This document shows positions 7,430-16,180 of a stretch of 64,000 nt of DNA, piece after piece; positions within the stretch are counted from its first letter, which is position 1; each line of letters starts with the position of its first letter. The stretch comes from CAYJBH01 sp964368625. Lineage in GTDB: Bacteria; Bacillota; Clostridia; Oscillospirales; Ruminococcaceae. The position numbers were made by a program, and so were the translations under genes. Where the stretch lies: positions 1 through 64,000 of the forward strand of contig CAYJBH010000004.1 in NCBI GenBank assembly GCA_964368625.1, read 5' to 3'. The notes under the pieces were generated by a model that was not told the DNA's origin, searched no databases, and saw only the letters and a list, made by a program, of their open reading frames with translations.

Positions 7430-8578
7430 TTAGCTAAAAAAGTCCTTTAAGTTTTTGAAAAATCCTTTTCTTTGCTCGTAGTTATCATCTTTTAAAGTTG
7501 CTTCAAATGCTGCAAGTGCTGAACGTTGCTCCTTGTTTAGCTTTTTTGGAACCTCAACCACAACCTTAACATATTCGTCCCCATGGCCCCTACCGTTAAG
7601 ATATTTTATGCCTTTGCCCTTTAACCTAAACACCGTTTCGCTCTGTGTTCCGTCCGGTACGTTATATTGAACCTTGCCATCAATGGTTGGAACAACCAGC
7701 TCACATCCGGTTGCAGCCTGTGCATAGGTTATTGGAATCTTTACCCAAACATCATAGTTGTCTCGTTCAAATAAATTGTCTTTAGCAACCGATACAACCA
7801 CGATAACATCTCCGGCCGGTCCACCGTTGATTCCAGCATCACCCATGCCACGAAGTGCGATGCTTTGATCATCGTCGATTCCTTCCGGAATGTTAACCTC
7901 AAGGGTTTTAGGATTTGCAACCCTTCCGCTTCCACGACATTTGGAGCAGGGGTTCTTTATAGTTTTTCCGCGACCGCCACAACTTTGGCAGGGTCGCTGG
8001 TTTTGAATAACCCCAAACGGTGTGCGCTGTTGAATAAGTACAACACCTCGACCACCACATTCGCTACAGGTTTCGGGCGAAGAGCCTTTTTGTGCACCAG
8101 ATCCACCACAGTCGCCACAGCTCTCCTGTTTGTTTATAGTAATATTCTTTTTACAGCCCTTTGCTGCCTCCATGAAGGTAAGGTGCAGAGCTACTCTTAA
8201 ATCTGCGCCTCGCTGTGGAGCATTGGGGTTACGACGGGTACTCCCACCAAAGCCGCCTCCGAAAAAGCTGCCAAGAATATCGTCGAGGTCGATGCCACCA
8301 AAACCGCCGCCGCCAAAGCCGCCGCCAAAACCACCTGCACCAAAATTGGGGTCTACACCGGCATGGCCAAACTGGTCGTATTTTGAGCGCTTGTCCGTGT
8401 CGGATAGCACCTCATATGCCTCGCTTGCCTCTTTGAATTTTGCCTCGGCCTCTTTGTTATCAGGATTCATATCGGGGTGGTATTTTTTTGCCAACTTGCG
8501 ATAAGCCGACTTAAGCTCGGATTCGCTGGCCGAGCGAGAAACCCCTAGAATTTCATAAAAATCACGTTTATCTGCCAT
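7430..8578 (-). CDS. dnaJ: Chaperone DnaJ (Hsp40)
   Basis: The 382-residue co-chaperone delivers unfolded substrates to DnaK and stimulates its ATPase. The J-domain (5-70) carries HPD at 34-36. It is followed by a Gly/Phe-rich linker (about 75-120), four CxxCxGxG zinc repeats (about 150-220) and the C-terminal substrate-binding barrels. I take the ATG at 8578, giving the canonical N-terminus MADKRDFYE. A TTG nine bases upstream is in frame, but GGAG sits inside that extension and serves the ATG, albeit at short spacing. It is the last gene of the heat-shock operon and is controlled through the CIRCE element at 12189-12215. Confidence 0.96.
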   Translation of the reverse strand: MADKRDFYEILGVSRSASESELKSAYRKLAKKYHPDMNPDNKEAEAKFKEASEAYEVLSDTDKRSKYDQFGHAGVDPNFGAGGFGGGFGGGGFGGIDLDDILGSFFGGGFGGSTRRNPNAPQRGADLRVALHLTFMEAAKGCKKNITINKQESCGDCGGSGAQKGSSPETCSECGGRGVVLIQQRTPFGVIQNQRPCQSCGGRGKTIKNPCSKCRGSGRVANPKTLEVNIPEGIDDDQSIALRGMGDAGINGGPAGDVIVVVSVAKDNLFERDNYDVWVKIPITYAQAATGCELVVPTIDGKVQYNVPDGTQSETVFRLKGKGIKYLNGRGHGDEYVKVVVEVPKKLNKEQRSALAAFEATLKDDNYEQRKGFFKNLKDFFS

Positions 8579-8616
8579 AATCTCCAACGTTTCTAAAAAT
8601 AAAAATGAAGAGTTAT

Positions 8617-8663
8617 TAGTGAAGAGTGGATAGATTTAAATCGTAATAATTCACTCTTCACTA
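8617..8663. repeat. Inverted repeat between dnaK and dnaJ
   Basis: TAGTGAAGAGTG (8617-8628) is complementary to CACTCTTCACTA (8652-8663). The pairing extends by four more base pairs if one T is bulged. No U-tract follows, so this is more likely an mRNA processing or stabilising hairpin, or a copy of a dispersed repeat, than a terminator. No second copy occurs in this window. Confidence 0.6.
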
Positions 8664-8681
8664 TAACTGCTTACATAAAAA

Positions 8682-10505
8682 CTAAACTTCTTTAAAATCT
8701 GCGTCCACAACACCATCGTCGGCGGGTGGAGTTTGTTGCTGCTCTGCACCCGGTTGTCCTGCGCCTTCAGCCCCTGCTGCACTATATACCTTTTGGCTTA
8801 TCTCATGAAGAACCTTTTGAAGCTCTTCTGAAGCAGCGGCCATACCCTCTGCATTATCGGCGTCAAGAGCGGTTTTTAGAGCATTTTTCTTTTCTTCAAG
8901 CTGAGCTTTATCGGCATCATCAATCTTATCGCCCATATCTTTAATCAGCTTTTCGGCGGCAAAAATCATCTGGTCGGCAGCATTGCGAGCATCTACTGCT
9001 TCACGCTTTTTCTTATCCTCTGCTGCAAACTGCTCTGCTTCCTGAACGGCCTTTTCAATATCGTCCTTACTCATGTTGGTTGAGCTTGTGATGGTAATGC
9101 TCTGCTCCTTGCTTGTGCCTAAATCCTTAGCAGACACATGAACTATACCGTTAGCATCGATATCGAAGGTAACCTCAATCTGTGGAACACCGCGTGGTGC
9201 TGCTGGGATTCCATCGAGGTGGAACATTCCGAGAGACTTATTATCCCTTGCCATTTCTCGTTCGCCCTGTAGTACATTTACCTCAACCGATGGCTGATTA
9301 TCGGCAGCAGTTGAGAACACCTGGCTCTTTTTTGTTGGGATGGTTGTATTACGTTCAATAATTTTTGTGGTAACTCCGCCCATGGTTTCAATACCGAGTG
9401 AAAGCGGTGTTACATCTAACAGTAGCATACCCTTAACGTCGCCACCTAAAACACCGGCCTGGATTGCAGCGCCCATGGCAACACATTCGTCAGGGTTAAT
9501 ACCCTTGAATGCCTCTTTGCCCATAAAGCCTTTAACTGCATCTTGCACTGCCGGAATACGGGTTGAACCGCCAACAAGTAGTACCTTGTGTAGGTCGCCC
9601 GGTTTTAAACCAGCATCGGAAAGAGCCTGACGTAGCGGCTTCATTGTTGCCTCTACAAGATCGGCTGTAAGCTCGTTAAATTTTGCCCTTGTCATGTTCA
9701 TGTCGAGATGTTTTGGACCGGAGGCATCTGCCGTAATAAACGGAAGATTTATAGCGGTTGAAGCAACGCCTGAAAGTTCAATTTTTGCTTTTTCTGCAGC
9801 TTCCTTAAGACGCTGTGCAGCCATCTTGTCCTCGCGAAGATCTATGCCGTTTTCCTTTTTAAACTCCTCTGCAAGGAAGTCGATAACTCTTTTGTCGAAG
9901 TCATCACCGCCCAGCTTGTTGTTACCTGCTGTAGCTAAAACTTCCTGAACCCCGTCGCCCATTTCTATAACCGAAACGTCGAAGGTGCCGCCGCCAAGGT
10001 CGTATACCATGATTTTCTGGTCGTTTTCCTTGTCGATTCCGTAGGCAAGTGCCGCCGCTGTCGGCTCGTTGATGATACGTTTAACATCAAGTCCTGCGAT
10101 AACGCCTGCGTCCTTTGTTGCCTGACGCTGAGAATCGTTAAAGTATGCAGGTACAGTAATTACCGCCTCGGTAACCTTGTCGCCAAGGTATGCCTCTGCA
10201 TCAGCCTTTAGCTTGGTTAAAATCATTGCGCTGATTTCCTGCGGGGTGTAGCTTTTGCCATCTACATCTACCTTGTAATCAGTTCCCATCTCTCTCTTAA
10301 TAGAGGCGATAGTTCTTCCGGGGTTAGTGATTGCCTGACGTTTAGCAACCTGGCCCACCATTCTCTCACCGGTAGCTGAAAATGCTACCACTGATGGAGT
10401 TGTTCTTGCTCCCTCTGCATTTGCGATTACGACAGGCTCGCCGCCTTCGATAACCGATACACAGCTGTTTGTTGTTCCTAAGTCAATACCTATAATTTTT
10501 GCCAT
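8682..10505 (-). CDS. dnaK: Chaperone DnaK (Hsp70)
   Basis: The 607-residue ATP-dependent Hsp70 of the cytoplasm works with DnaJ and GrpE encoded on either side. Signatures include IDLGTTNS at the N-terminus, VYDLGGGTFDVS in the phosphate loop region, LLVGGSTRIPAVQ of the third Hsp70 signature, a conserved substrate-binding domain and a disordered Gln/Pro tail ending in DADFKEV. Length is typical of Gram-positive DnaK. The start ATG has the strong ribosome site AAGGAGAC. The gap of about 130 bases to grpE contains only a weak inverted repeat and no clear separate promoter. Confidence 0.98.
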   Translation of the reverse strand: MAKIIGIDLGTTNSCVSVIEGGEPVVIANAEGARTTPSVVAFSATGERMVGQVAKRQAITNPGRTIASIKREMGTDYKVDVDGKSYTPQEISAMILTKLKADAEAYLGDKVTEAVITVPAYFNDSQRQATKDAGVIAGLDVKRIINEPTAAALAYGIDKENDQKIMVYDLGGGTFDVSVIEMGDGVQEVLATAGNNKLGGDDFDKRVIDFLAEEFKKENGIDLREDKMAAQRLKEAAEKAKIELSGVASTAINLPFITADASGPKHLDMNMTRAKFNELTADLVEATMKPLRQALSDAGLKPGDLHKVLLVGGSTRIPAVQDAVKGFMGKEAFKGINPDECVAMGAAIQAGVLGGDVKGMLLLDVTPLSLGIETMGGVTTKIIERNTTIPTKKSQVFSTAADNQPSVEVNVLQGEREMARDNKSLGMFHLDGIPAAPRGVPQIEVTFDIDANGIVHVSAKDLGTSKEQSITITSSTNMSKDDIEKAVQEAEQFAAEDKKKREAVDARNAADQMIFAAEKLIKDMGDKIDDADKAQLEEKKNALKTALDADNAEGMAAASEELQKVLHEISQKVYSAAGAEGAGQPGAEQQQTPPADDGVVDADFKEV

Positions 10506-10632
10506 AATTTTTGTCTCCTTTTAACCTTGTGTAATGAGTATGCAATTCATACCCACATGCATTGTAATCTTTTTTAAAGACATTGTAACCAATAATATAT
10601 TTAATCACCTTAATGGGTGTGATTAACCTTCT

Positions 10633-11145
10633 TTATTCCGCAACACTTACCGTGCTATGACGAATTACCCTATCTCCTATCATATATCCCGGCTGTAAAA
10701 CTTTCATGATTCTGCCGGATTCGTCGCCTGGCTCCTGCATAACTGCGGCATGAAGTTCGGGGTTAAACATTTCGCCGAGTGCATTAATTTCGGTAATCCC
10801 GAGTGCTTCAAAGGCATTGCCTGCTTTTTGCACCGTCATTGTTATTCCTTTTTTATACTCCTCGTCGTTGCAAGGGGCTCCCTCTGCCATGGATAGTGTA
10901 TCAAGAACCGGTAATAGCTTTTCAACTGCATAGCTCACTCCATTTGAGAAAGCAGCCTCCTTTTCTTTAACAGAGCGCTTGCGATAGTTATCGTATTCTG
11001 CAAGGGAGCGCAATAACTGTGCCTTAATCTCAGTGAGTTCATCAACCTCGGCGCTTGTATCACACATTTCTTCAGCTACTGCTTCGGAAGTTTCGTTCTT
11101 TTCCATGTTTTCTTCGTTAATAATATCTTTGTTTTTCTTTTTCAA
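10633..11145 (-). CDS. grpE: Nucleotide exchange factor GrpE
   Basis: The 170-residue protein has a charged, disordered N-terminus, a long coiled-coil helix (about 35-90, including the LAEYDNYRKRS segment) and a C-terminal beta domain ending in GYMIGDRVIRHSTVSVAE, a hallmark of GrpE. It ejects ADP from DnaK. The chosen start is TTG at 11143-11145 with AGAGGTG upstream; no in-frame ATG gives a better N-terminus. It lies 20 bases after hrcA in the same operon. Confidence 0.95.
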   Translation of the reverse strand: MKKKNKDIINEENMEKNETSEAVAEEMCDTSAEVDELTEIKAQLLRSLAEYDNYRKRSVKEKEAAFSNGVSYAVEKLLPVLDTLSMAEGAPCNDEEYKKGITMTVQKAGNAFEALGITEINALGEMFNPELHAAVMQEPGDESGRIMKVLQPGYMIGDRVIRHSTVSVAE

Positions 11146-11165
11146 GCCTTCACCTCTTTGTGTAG

Positions 11166-12167
11166 TTATGCGGTTAATATTCCACTTATCTTATTTGCAC
11201 AGTATCTTATCATTGGAACTGCCTTTGCATATGACATTCTTTCAGGTCCCATGATGCCTATATATCCTGTGAGTCCACCACCAACATGGTATTTTTCGCA
11301 GATGATTGAAAGTCCTCCGGTTCCGTAATCCATGCCCTCGCAAAGTAAAACTCCGCCGTTAGTTTCGGCAATACTTAGCAGATCATAAAAATCTCGTTGT
11401 TCGCCCATTAATGAAAGCAAAGATTCCAGCCGAACACCATTTTTTGCAACGTAGGTAAGATGCTGTAGTCCCTCGTAGTATACCCTAACTCGAGTTATAT
11501 TTTCGATAATTCCAACAGCTCCTAAAACTACATCCTTAGCTTCGCCGGCCAGCTGCACTAACTCTCTAACGGCCGCTACGCTGATATCCTGTTTACTAAC
11601 AAAACACAGATAATGATTTAAAATCTCGGTTGCTCGATCTATTACGGAGTCGCTAACCGGTTTCGGTAGCTTAACAACGCGGGTATGCGGGTTTCCCTCT
11701 GCTCCTACAGCCACAATTAATACCGAGTTCTGCCCAACCTGAACAAGGCGATAACCTGCTATCCTCATATCTGAACTTCTTGGAAGCGTTGAAAAAGCCG
11801 GAAGATTCATTGATGTTGAAAGTGACATTGCAACACCCTGCATAAACCTATCGCTTTGGCGGTCTAAAGCCGAAAGCTGAAGATCTATTTCAGATCTAAC
11901 TGCAGCTTTAAGTGAACTCTTAGTTTCCATTAGGTTGTCGAGGTAGTACCTATATCCCTCGGTTGATGGAACTCTTCCTGCCGAGGTGTGAGGCTGTGCA
12001 AGATAGCCAAGCCTAGTTAATGCCGCCATCTCTGCCCGAAGTGTAGCGGTAGACACAGTAAGGTCGATATTATCTCTAAGCAGTCCGCTACCTACAGGTT
12101 CACCCATTCTCTCATATAGGGAAACTATACTATAGAGTATTCGTTTTTTGCGTTCATCAAGCGACAC
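11166..12167 (-). CDS. hrcA: Heat-inducible transcription repressor HrcA
   Basis: The 333-residue repressor binds the CIRCE operator and is kept active by GroEL in the known model. The N-terminal winged helix (about 1-75, including EPVGSGLLRD and STATLRAEMAALTRLGYL) and the segment HTSAGRVPSTEGYRYYLD are diagnostic. A GAF-like middle and a C-terminal dimerisation region follow. The start is GTG at 12165-12167 with AGAGG upstream. As first gene of the operon it represses its own synthesis through the CIRCE only about 20 bases upstream. Confidence 0.97.
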   Translation of the reverse strand: MSLDERKKRILYSIVSLYERMGEPVGSGLLRDNIDLTVSTATLRAEMAALTRLGYLAQPHTSAGRVPSTEGYRYYLDNLMETKSSLKAAVRSEIDLQLSALDRQSDRFMQGVAMSLSTSMNLPAFSTLPRSSDMRIAGYRLVQVGQNSVLIVAVGAEGNPHTRVVKLPKPVSDSVIDRATEILNHYLCFVSKQDISVAAVRELVQLAGEAKDVVLGAVGIIENITRVRVYYEGLQHLTYVAKNGVRLESLLSLMGEQRDFYDLLSIAETNGGVLLCEGMDYGTGGLSIICEKYHVGGGLTGYIGIMGPERMSYAKAVPMIRYCANKISGILTA

Positions 12168-12188
12168 CGTAGAACCTCTTTCTTGATT

Positions 12189-12215
12189 TTAGCACTCTCA
12201 CTCTTTGAGTGCTAA
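12189..12215. promoter_or_regulatory. CIRCE operator (HrcA-binding site)
   Basis: TTAGCACTC (12189-12197), nine bases, GAGTGCTAA (12207-12215): an exact match to the CIRCE consensus. It starts 5 bases after the -10 box of the hrcA promoter, so it covers the transcription start. Confidence 0.98.
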
Positions 12216-12219
12216 TTCT

Positions 12220-12247
12220 ATTATATTCATTTTTAAATAAATGTCAA
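12220..12247 (-). promoter_or_regulatory. Promoter of the hrcA heat-shock operon
   Basis: Minus-strand TTGACA (12242-12247), 16-nt spacer, TATAAT (12220-12225), immediately followed by CIRCE. Confidence 0.92.
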
Positions 12248-12265
12248 CAGTTTTTTAAAAAATAA

Positions 12266-12294
12266 TTGCTAATGATTTAAATTTGTGATATACT
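12266..12294 (+). promoter_or_regulatory. Promoter of pcrA
   Basis: TTGCTA (12266-12271), 17-nt spacer, TATACT (12289-12294). It is divergent from the hrcA promoter, with only 18 bases between the two -35 boxes. Confidence 0.75.
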
Positions 12295-12328
12295 GTTGCT
12301 GTTGCGAAATAGGATTTTCAGGTGAATT

Positions 12329-14536
12329 TTGAGGAATTTAAACGAAGCACAGCTGCGAGCGGTTCAGCAAACCGAAGGGCCTTTACTAATAATTGCTGGT
12401 GCCGGTAGCGGCAAAACAACCGTTCTGGTTGAACGGATAGCAAACATTATAGAAAACAAAGGGGAACGCCCCTATAAGATATTGGCAATCACCTTTACCA
12501 ACAAGGCGGCCGGTGAGCTTAAGGCAAGGTTGGAGCGACAGCTTGGAGTTATTGGAGGCGATGTTTTCGCCGCAACCTTTCATTCTACCTGTCTGTTTTT
12601 ATTAAGAAAATATTCATATCTATTAGGATATGATAAAAGCTTTACTATATACGATAGCGACGATCAGCTAAGGGTTATAAGGAAAATATATAAAGATAAT
12701 GATATAGATAAGGCCTTTCTTCCTCATCGGAGTGCATTAAACAAAATTAGTGGGTTTAAGGATAAGCTTCTATCGCCAAGCGATGTTGCATCTTCTGTTG
12801 ATGCGCTTATTTTAAAGATTTATAACAGCTATCAGAAAGAGCTTAGAAAGGCGTCAGCATTTGATTTTGATGATCTCATCTTCTTTACGGTAAAGTTGTT
12901 AAACGAGTTCGAGGAGGTTCGTGACTACTGTCATAACAGATTTAGCTATGTAATGGTAGACGAGTATCAGGATACCAGTGTTGCACAGTTTAAACTTGTA
13001 TCGTTACTTACAGGAGCTCACAACAACCTATGCGTTGTTGGAGACGACGACCAGAGCATCTACCGCTTTAGGGGTGCAACAATAGAAAATATATTAAACT
13101 TTGAAAAGGTTTATGCAGGGGCCGAGGTTATAAAGCTAGAGCAAAACTACCGAAGCACTGCTAATATATTAAATGCGGCTAATGCTGTTATAGAAAACAA
13201 TACCGCAAGAAAGGGTAAAACGTTATTTACAGAATCTGGCGATGGGGAAAAACTTAATTTTTATTCGGCCGACGATGAATACGATGAGGCACAGTATGTT
13301 GGAAGAACAATATCTAAGCTGCTAAACCATGGTGTAAACCTTTCAGATTGTGCAGTTTTGTATCGTATGAATTCCCAGTCAGGACCTATAGAGGCATATT
13401 GTGCAAGAAGTGGACTGCCGTACAAGGTGGTGGGTGGCCTGAAGTTCTTTGACCGAAAGGCGGTTAAGGATATTTTATCCTACCTTGCAATTATCTCAAA
13501 TCCAAACGATAACCTTAGATTAATGCGAATTTTGAACGTTCCGGCAAGAAGTATTGGTGCTACCACTGCAGAGAGAATTTCCAACATTGCCGAAGCTAAT
13601 GATATTAGTTGTTTAGATGTTATTAGCAATGCTAAAAGCTATCCTGTTTTAGTTCGTCCGTCGGCATATCTCGAAAAATTTTATGCTATGTATAACAGGC
13701 TTGTAGAATCTGCCGAAACAATGATGCCTTCCGAGCTTTGCTCTGCGGTTATAGAGCAGAGCGGATACAAGGCGATGCTTTCTAATCCTGATGGCGGCAT
13801 TGAAAAGGAACGTCGTGAGGATGACATGGAATACCTAACCCAGCTCGTTTCCATGATATCGGATTATGAGCGAAAACAGGAAACAGGGGCTACAATATCC
13901 GGCTTTTTAGAGGAGGTAGCACTTTTTACCGATCTTGATAACTACGATGATTCAGCAGAAAGCCTCGTTATGATGACGGTTCATGCGGCTAAGGGCTTAG
14001 AGTTTGAAAACGTTTTCCTGGTGGGGCTTGAAGATGGTATGTTTCCGATGGAGGCATCAAGATATAACGACGAAGAGATGGAGGAGGAGCGAAGACTTTG
14101 TTATGTTGCATTAACCCGAGCAAAAAAACGCTTGCACATATCCATTGCGGCAAAACGATTTATTTTCGGGCAGACTAAGTATAACCGCCCTTCAAGGTTT
14201 ATATCTGAAATACCTGAAAATCTATTTGCACAGCCAACTACGCCACAACCATCTGCAGTAAGGTCAGCCGATTCATATAACACAACGCATGGAGCAGTTA
14301 TTAACCGACCTACCGTTAGCAACAGCTTTGCCTCAAGCTATAAAGCACAATCTACTAAGCCGAAAAAAGAGGCAGTTATTTATAATGTAGGTGATAGGGT
14401 AAAACACTCTGCCTTTGGAGAGGGTGTTGTTATCAGCGTTAAACCTCTTTCAGGTGATAGCATTGTTGAGGTTAATTTTGATAAGGTTGGGGTAAAAAAG
14501 ACCATGGCAAACTATGCACCTATGCAAATATGTTAA
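12329..14536 (+). CDS. pcrA: ATP-dependent DNA helicase PcrA/UvrD
   Basis: The 735-residue superfamily 1A 3'-5' helicase acts in nucleotide excision repair, replication restart and removal of stalled polymerase. Walker A AGAGSGKT lies at 23-30, the DEYQD Walker B near 211, then GDDDQSIYRFRGA, QNYRST and the C-terminal VALTRAKKRL motif. The last 50 residues (YNVGDRVKHSAFGEG onward) form the Tudor-like RNA-polymerase-binding domain typical of PcrA. The start is TTG at 12329 with AGGTGA upstream; a GTG at 12322 is out of frame. The thymidylate kinase gene follows 18 bases later. Confidence 0.96.
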   Translation: MRNLNEAQLRAVQQTEGPLLIIAGAGSGKTTVLVERIANIIENKGERPYKILAITFTNKAAGELKARLERQLGVIGGDVFAATFHSTCLFLLRKYSYLLGYDKSFTIYDSDDQLRVIRKIYKDNDIDKAFLPHRSALNKISGFKDKLLSPSDVASSVDALILKIYNSYQKELRKASAFDFDDLIFFTVKLLNEFEEVRDYCHNRFSYVMVDEYQDTSVAQFKLVSLLTGAHNNLCVVGDDDQSIYRFRGATIENILNFEKVYAGAEVIKLEQNYRSTANILNAANAVIENNTARKGKTLFTESGDGEKLNFYSADDEYDEAQYVGRTISKLLNHGVNLSDCAVLYRMNSQSGPIEAYCARSGLPYKVVGGLKFFDRKAVKDILSYLAIISNPNDNLRLMRILNVPARSIGATTAERISNIAEANDISCLDVISNAKSYPVLVRPSAYLEKFYAMYNRLVESAETMMPSELCSAVIEQSGYKAMLSNPDGGIEKERREDDMEYLTQLVSMISDYERKQETGATISGFLEEVALFTDLDNYDDSAESLVMMTVHAAKGLEFENVFLVGLEDGMFPMEASRYNDEEMEEERRLCYVALTRAKKRLHISIAAKRFIFGQTKYNRPSRFISEIPENLFAQPTTPQPSAVRSADSYNTTHGAVINRPTVSNSFASSYKAQSTKPKKEAVIYNVGDRVKHSAFGEGVVISVKPLSGDSIVEVNFDKVGVKKTMANYAPMQIC

Positions 14537-14554
14537 TTTTTTCGGAGTTTTTTT

Positions 14555-15220
14555 ATGGGAATGTTATTTGTTATTGATGGGCTTGATGGTAGCGGCAAGG
14601 CTACCCAGACCGAGCTTTTATATAAAGCTCTTACCTCAGCCGGCAAAAAGGTTATGATGGTATCATTTCCAGATTACGATAGCCTATCGTCAGGCCCGGT
14701 ACGAATGTATCTTTCCGGCGCGCTATCGAAAAATGCTGAGGACATTAATGCCTATGCGGCATCCAGCTTCTTTTCGGTGGATAGATATTGCAGATATATA
14801 ACAGACCTAAAAGCCTTTTACGAAGAAGGTGGAATTATAATTGCCGATAGATATACAACAGCAAACGCTATACACCAGTGTAGCAAGCTTGCAAGGTCGG
14901 AATGGGAAAATTTTGTTGACTGGTTGTTCGATTATGAGTATAATAAACTTGGACTACCTCGACCGAATGAGGTTATATATTTGTCGGTTGAGCCAAAGAT
15001 AAGCTCGTCACTTATGGATGAACGGTATTCCTCTGGTGGAGAAAGAGACATTCATGAGGCGGATGAAAATCATCAGCTGGCCGCCGCTGAGGCTGCAAGG
15101 TATCTTGCAAACCATCTTGGTTGGAAGGTTGTAAACTGCCAAAATGGGGGCTCAATGCGTTCTAGAGAGGATATAGCGAAGGAAGTTTATAACATTATTA
15201 TCACAAAAACATCATGCTGA
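14555..15220 (+). CDS. Thymidylate kinase-like protein
   Basis: The 221-residue P-loop kinase has GLDGSGK at 9-15, VSFPDYDS in the substrate region, a DRYTTANAIHQ segment like the DRY motif of dTMP kinases, and a lid-like region with DERYSSGGERDIHE. It probably phosphorylates dTMP to dTDP in the cytoplasm. The loop reads KATQTE rather than KSTQ, and the C-terminal half is divergent, so another deoxynucleotide specificity is possible. Ribosome site CGGAG precedes the ATG. It sits in the pcrA transcription unit. Confidence 0.85.
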   Translation: MGMLFVIDGLDGSGKATQTELLYKALTSAGKKVMMVSFPDYDSLSSGPVRMYLSGALSKNAEDINAYAASSFFSVDRYCRYITDLKAFYEEGGIIIADRYTTANAIHQCSKLARSEWENFVDWLFDYEYNKLGLPRPNEVIYLSVEPKISSSLMDERYSSGGERDIHEADENHQLAAAEAARYLANHLGWKVVNCQNGGSMRSREDIAKEVYNIIITKTSC

Positions 15221-15236
15221 AAGGGTATATATTAAT

Positions 15237-16070
15237 ATGATATTCCGAGCGGCAAGACCGGAGGAACATCCAAAGTTATTACGGCTGTTAAGCTCCACTG
15301 ATTGTAGATGGAATGCCGATAGATTATTCGAAGATGTTTCGTTACCACACAATACATTTATATGTGAAGTAGATGATGAAGTATTGGCAATACTATATCT
15401 TTTTCCGGCTTCAATTGCCGGGAGTCCTGGTTTTTTTATGCAACCAATGTCGGTAGAACCCTCTTTTTTGTTGTCAGGTGTTGCATCTGAACTTATAGAG
15501 TATGCAAAACATATCTTAAGCTCACGCGGAGCAAGATTTATAGCAACAACAACCCCTACAAAGGGGACCCCGGCCGAGAGCTGGTTGGCAATTACCGATT
15601 TTAAGTCCTGTACAACATTACGGCAGACAGAGTTTGTTGTGAATAATCTTTCGGTTTTGGATGTTGAGTTCATTCCGGTGGAGGCAGAGCATCTCACGGC
15701 ACTACGCGCAAGATATGTTAAGGGAAGCTATCTTACATTCTCTGATGCTATCTATAAGGCTTATTGTGGTTATTGGCAGCGGAAAAATGCAGTAATAGCC
15801 GTTATGCAAAATGGCTATGGAGTTTTTCATTCAACACCAAACGGCATTATTTTTAGAGAGCTTTTCTCGGAAGATATTTATAATGTTGCAGCACTTATGT
15901 CGGTTGTGGGAAGAATGGAGGGTTGCGAAAGGGTTAAGGTGCATACCGCACTTGATTACCCGCTTTTCTCGGACGACACACTTTCAACAACCTTTAAATA
16001 CGGTTCGATATGTTTGCTTGATAAAGGATTTGATTGTGATGAGGTTTATATGAGTATGATGTTCGATTAA
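15237..16070 (+). CDS. GNAT-like acetyltransferase of unknown substrate
   Basis: A 277-residue soluble protein. The first 130 residues have the strand-helix pattern of a GNAT N-acetyltransferase: MIFRAARPEEHPKLLRL, then DEVLAILYLFPA, then a long helix with EYAKHILSSRGARFIATTT. The acetyl-CoA pyrophosphate loop (Q/RxxGxG/A) is not convincing. The second half (about 140-277) may be another degenerate GNAT fold. The gene starts 16 bases after the thymidylate kinase stop and has AAAGG upstream. I do not recognise a named family, and the GNAT assignment rests on pattern only. Confidence 0.5.
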   Translation: MIFRAARPEEHPKLLRLLSSTDCRWNADRLFEDVSLPHNTFICEVDDEVLAILYLFPASIAGSPGFFMQPMSVEPSFLLSGVASELIEYAKHILSSRGARFIATTTPTKGTPAESWLAITDFKSCTTLRQTEFVVNNLSVLDVEFIPVEAEHLTALRARYVKGSYLTFSDAIYKAYCGYWQRKNAVIAVMQNGYGVFHSTPNGIIFRELFSEDIYNVAALMSVVGRMEGCERVKVHTALDYPLFSDDTLSTTFKYGSICLLDKGFDCDEVYMSMMFD

Positions 16071-16180
16071 ATTATTTTTTTCTAGGCTTGCCATAGGTAA
16101 TACCATAGAAAAAGACGTTAGAAATATTGCTTATTTCACCTTATTTGTTATTTTGCTGTTTTTGTTAGAAAGGATTTTTT

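Noticed and set aside
8130..8504. 124-residue plus-strand open frame rich in Pro and Lys
   Set aside because: It is the antisense shadow of the Gly/Phe-rich region of dnaJ, with no ribosome site and no coding signature of its own.
15212..15697. 161-residue minus-strand open frame
   Set aside because: It is antisense to the acetyltransferase-like gene, with no ribosome site, promoter or recognisable motif.
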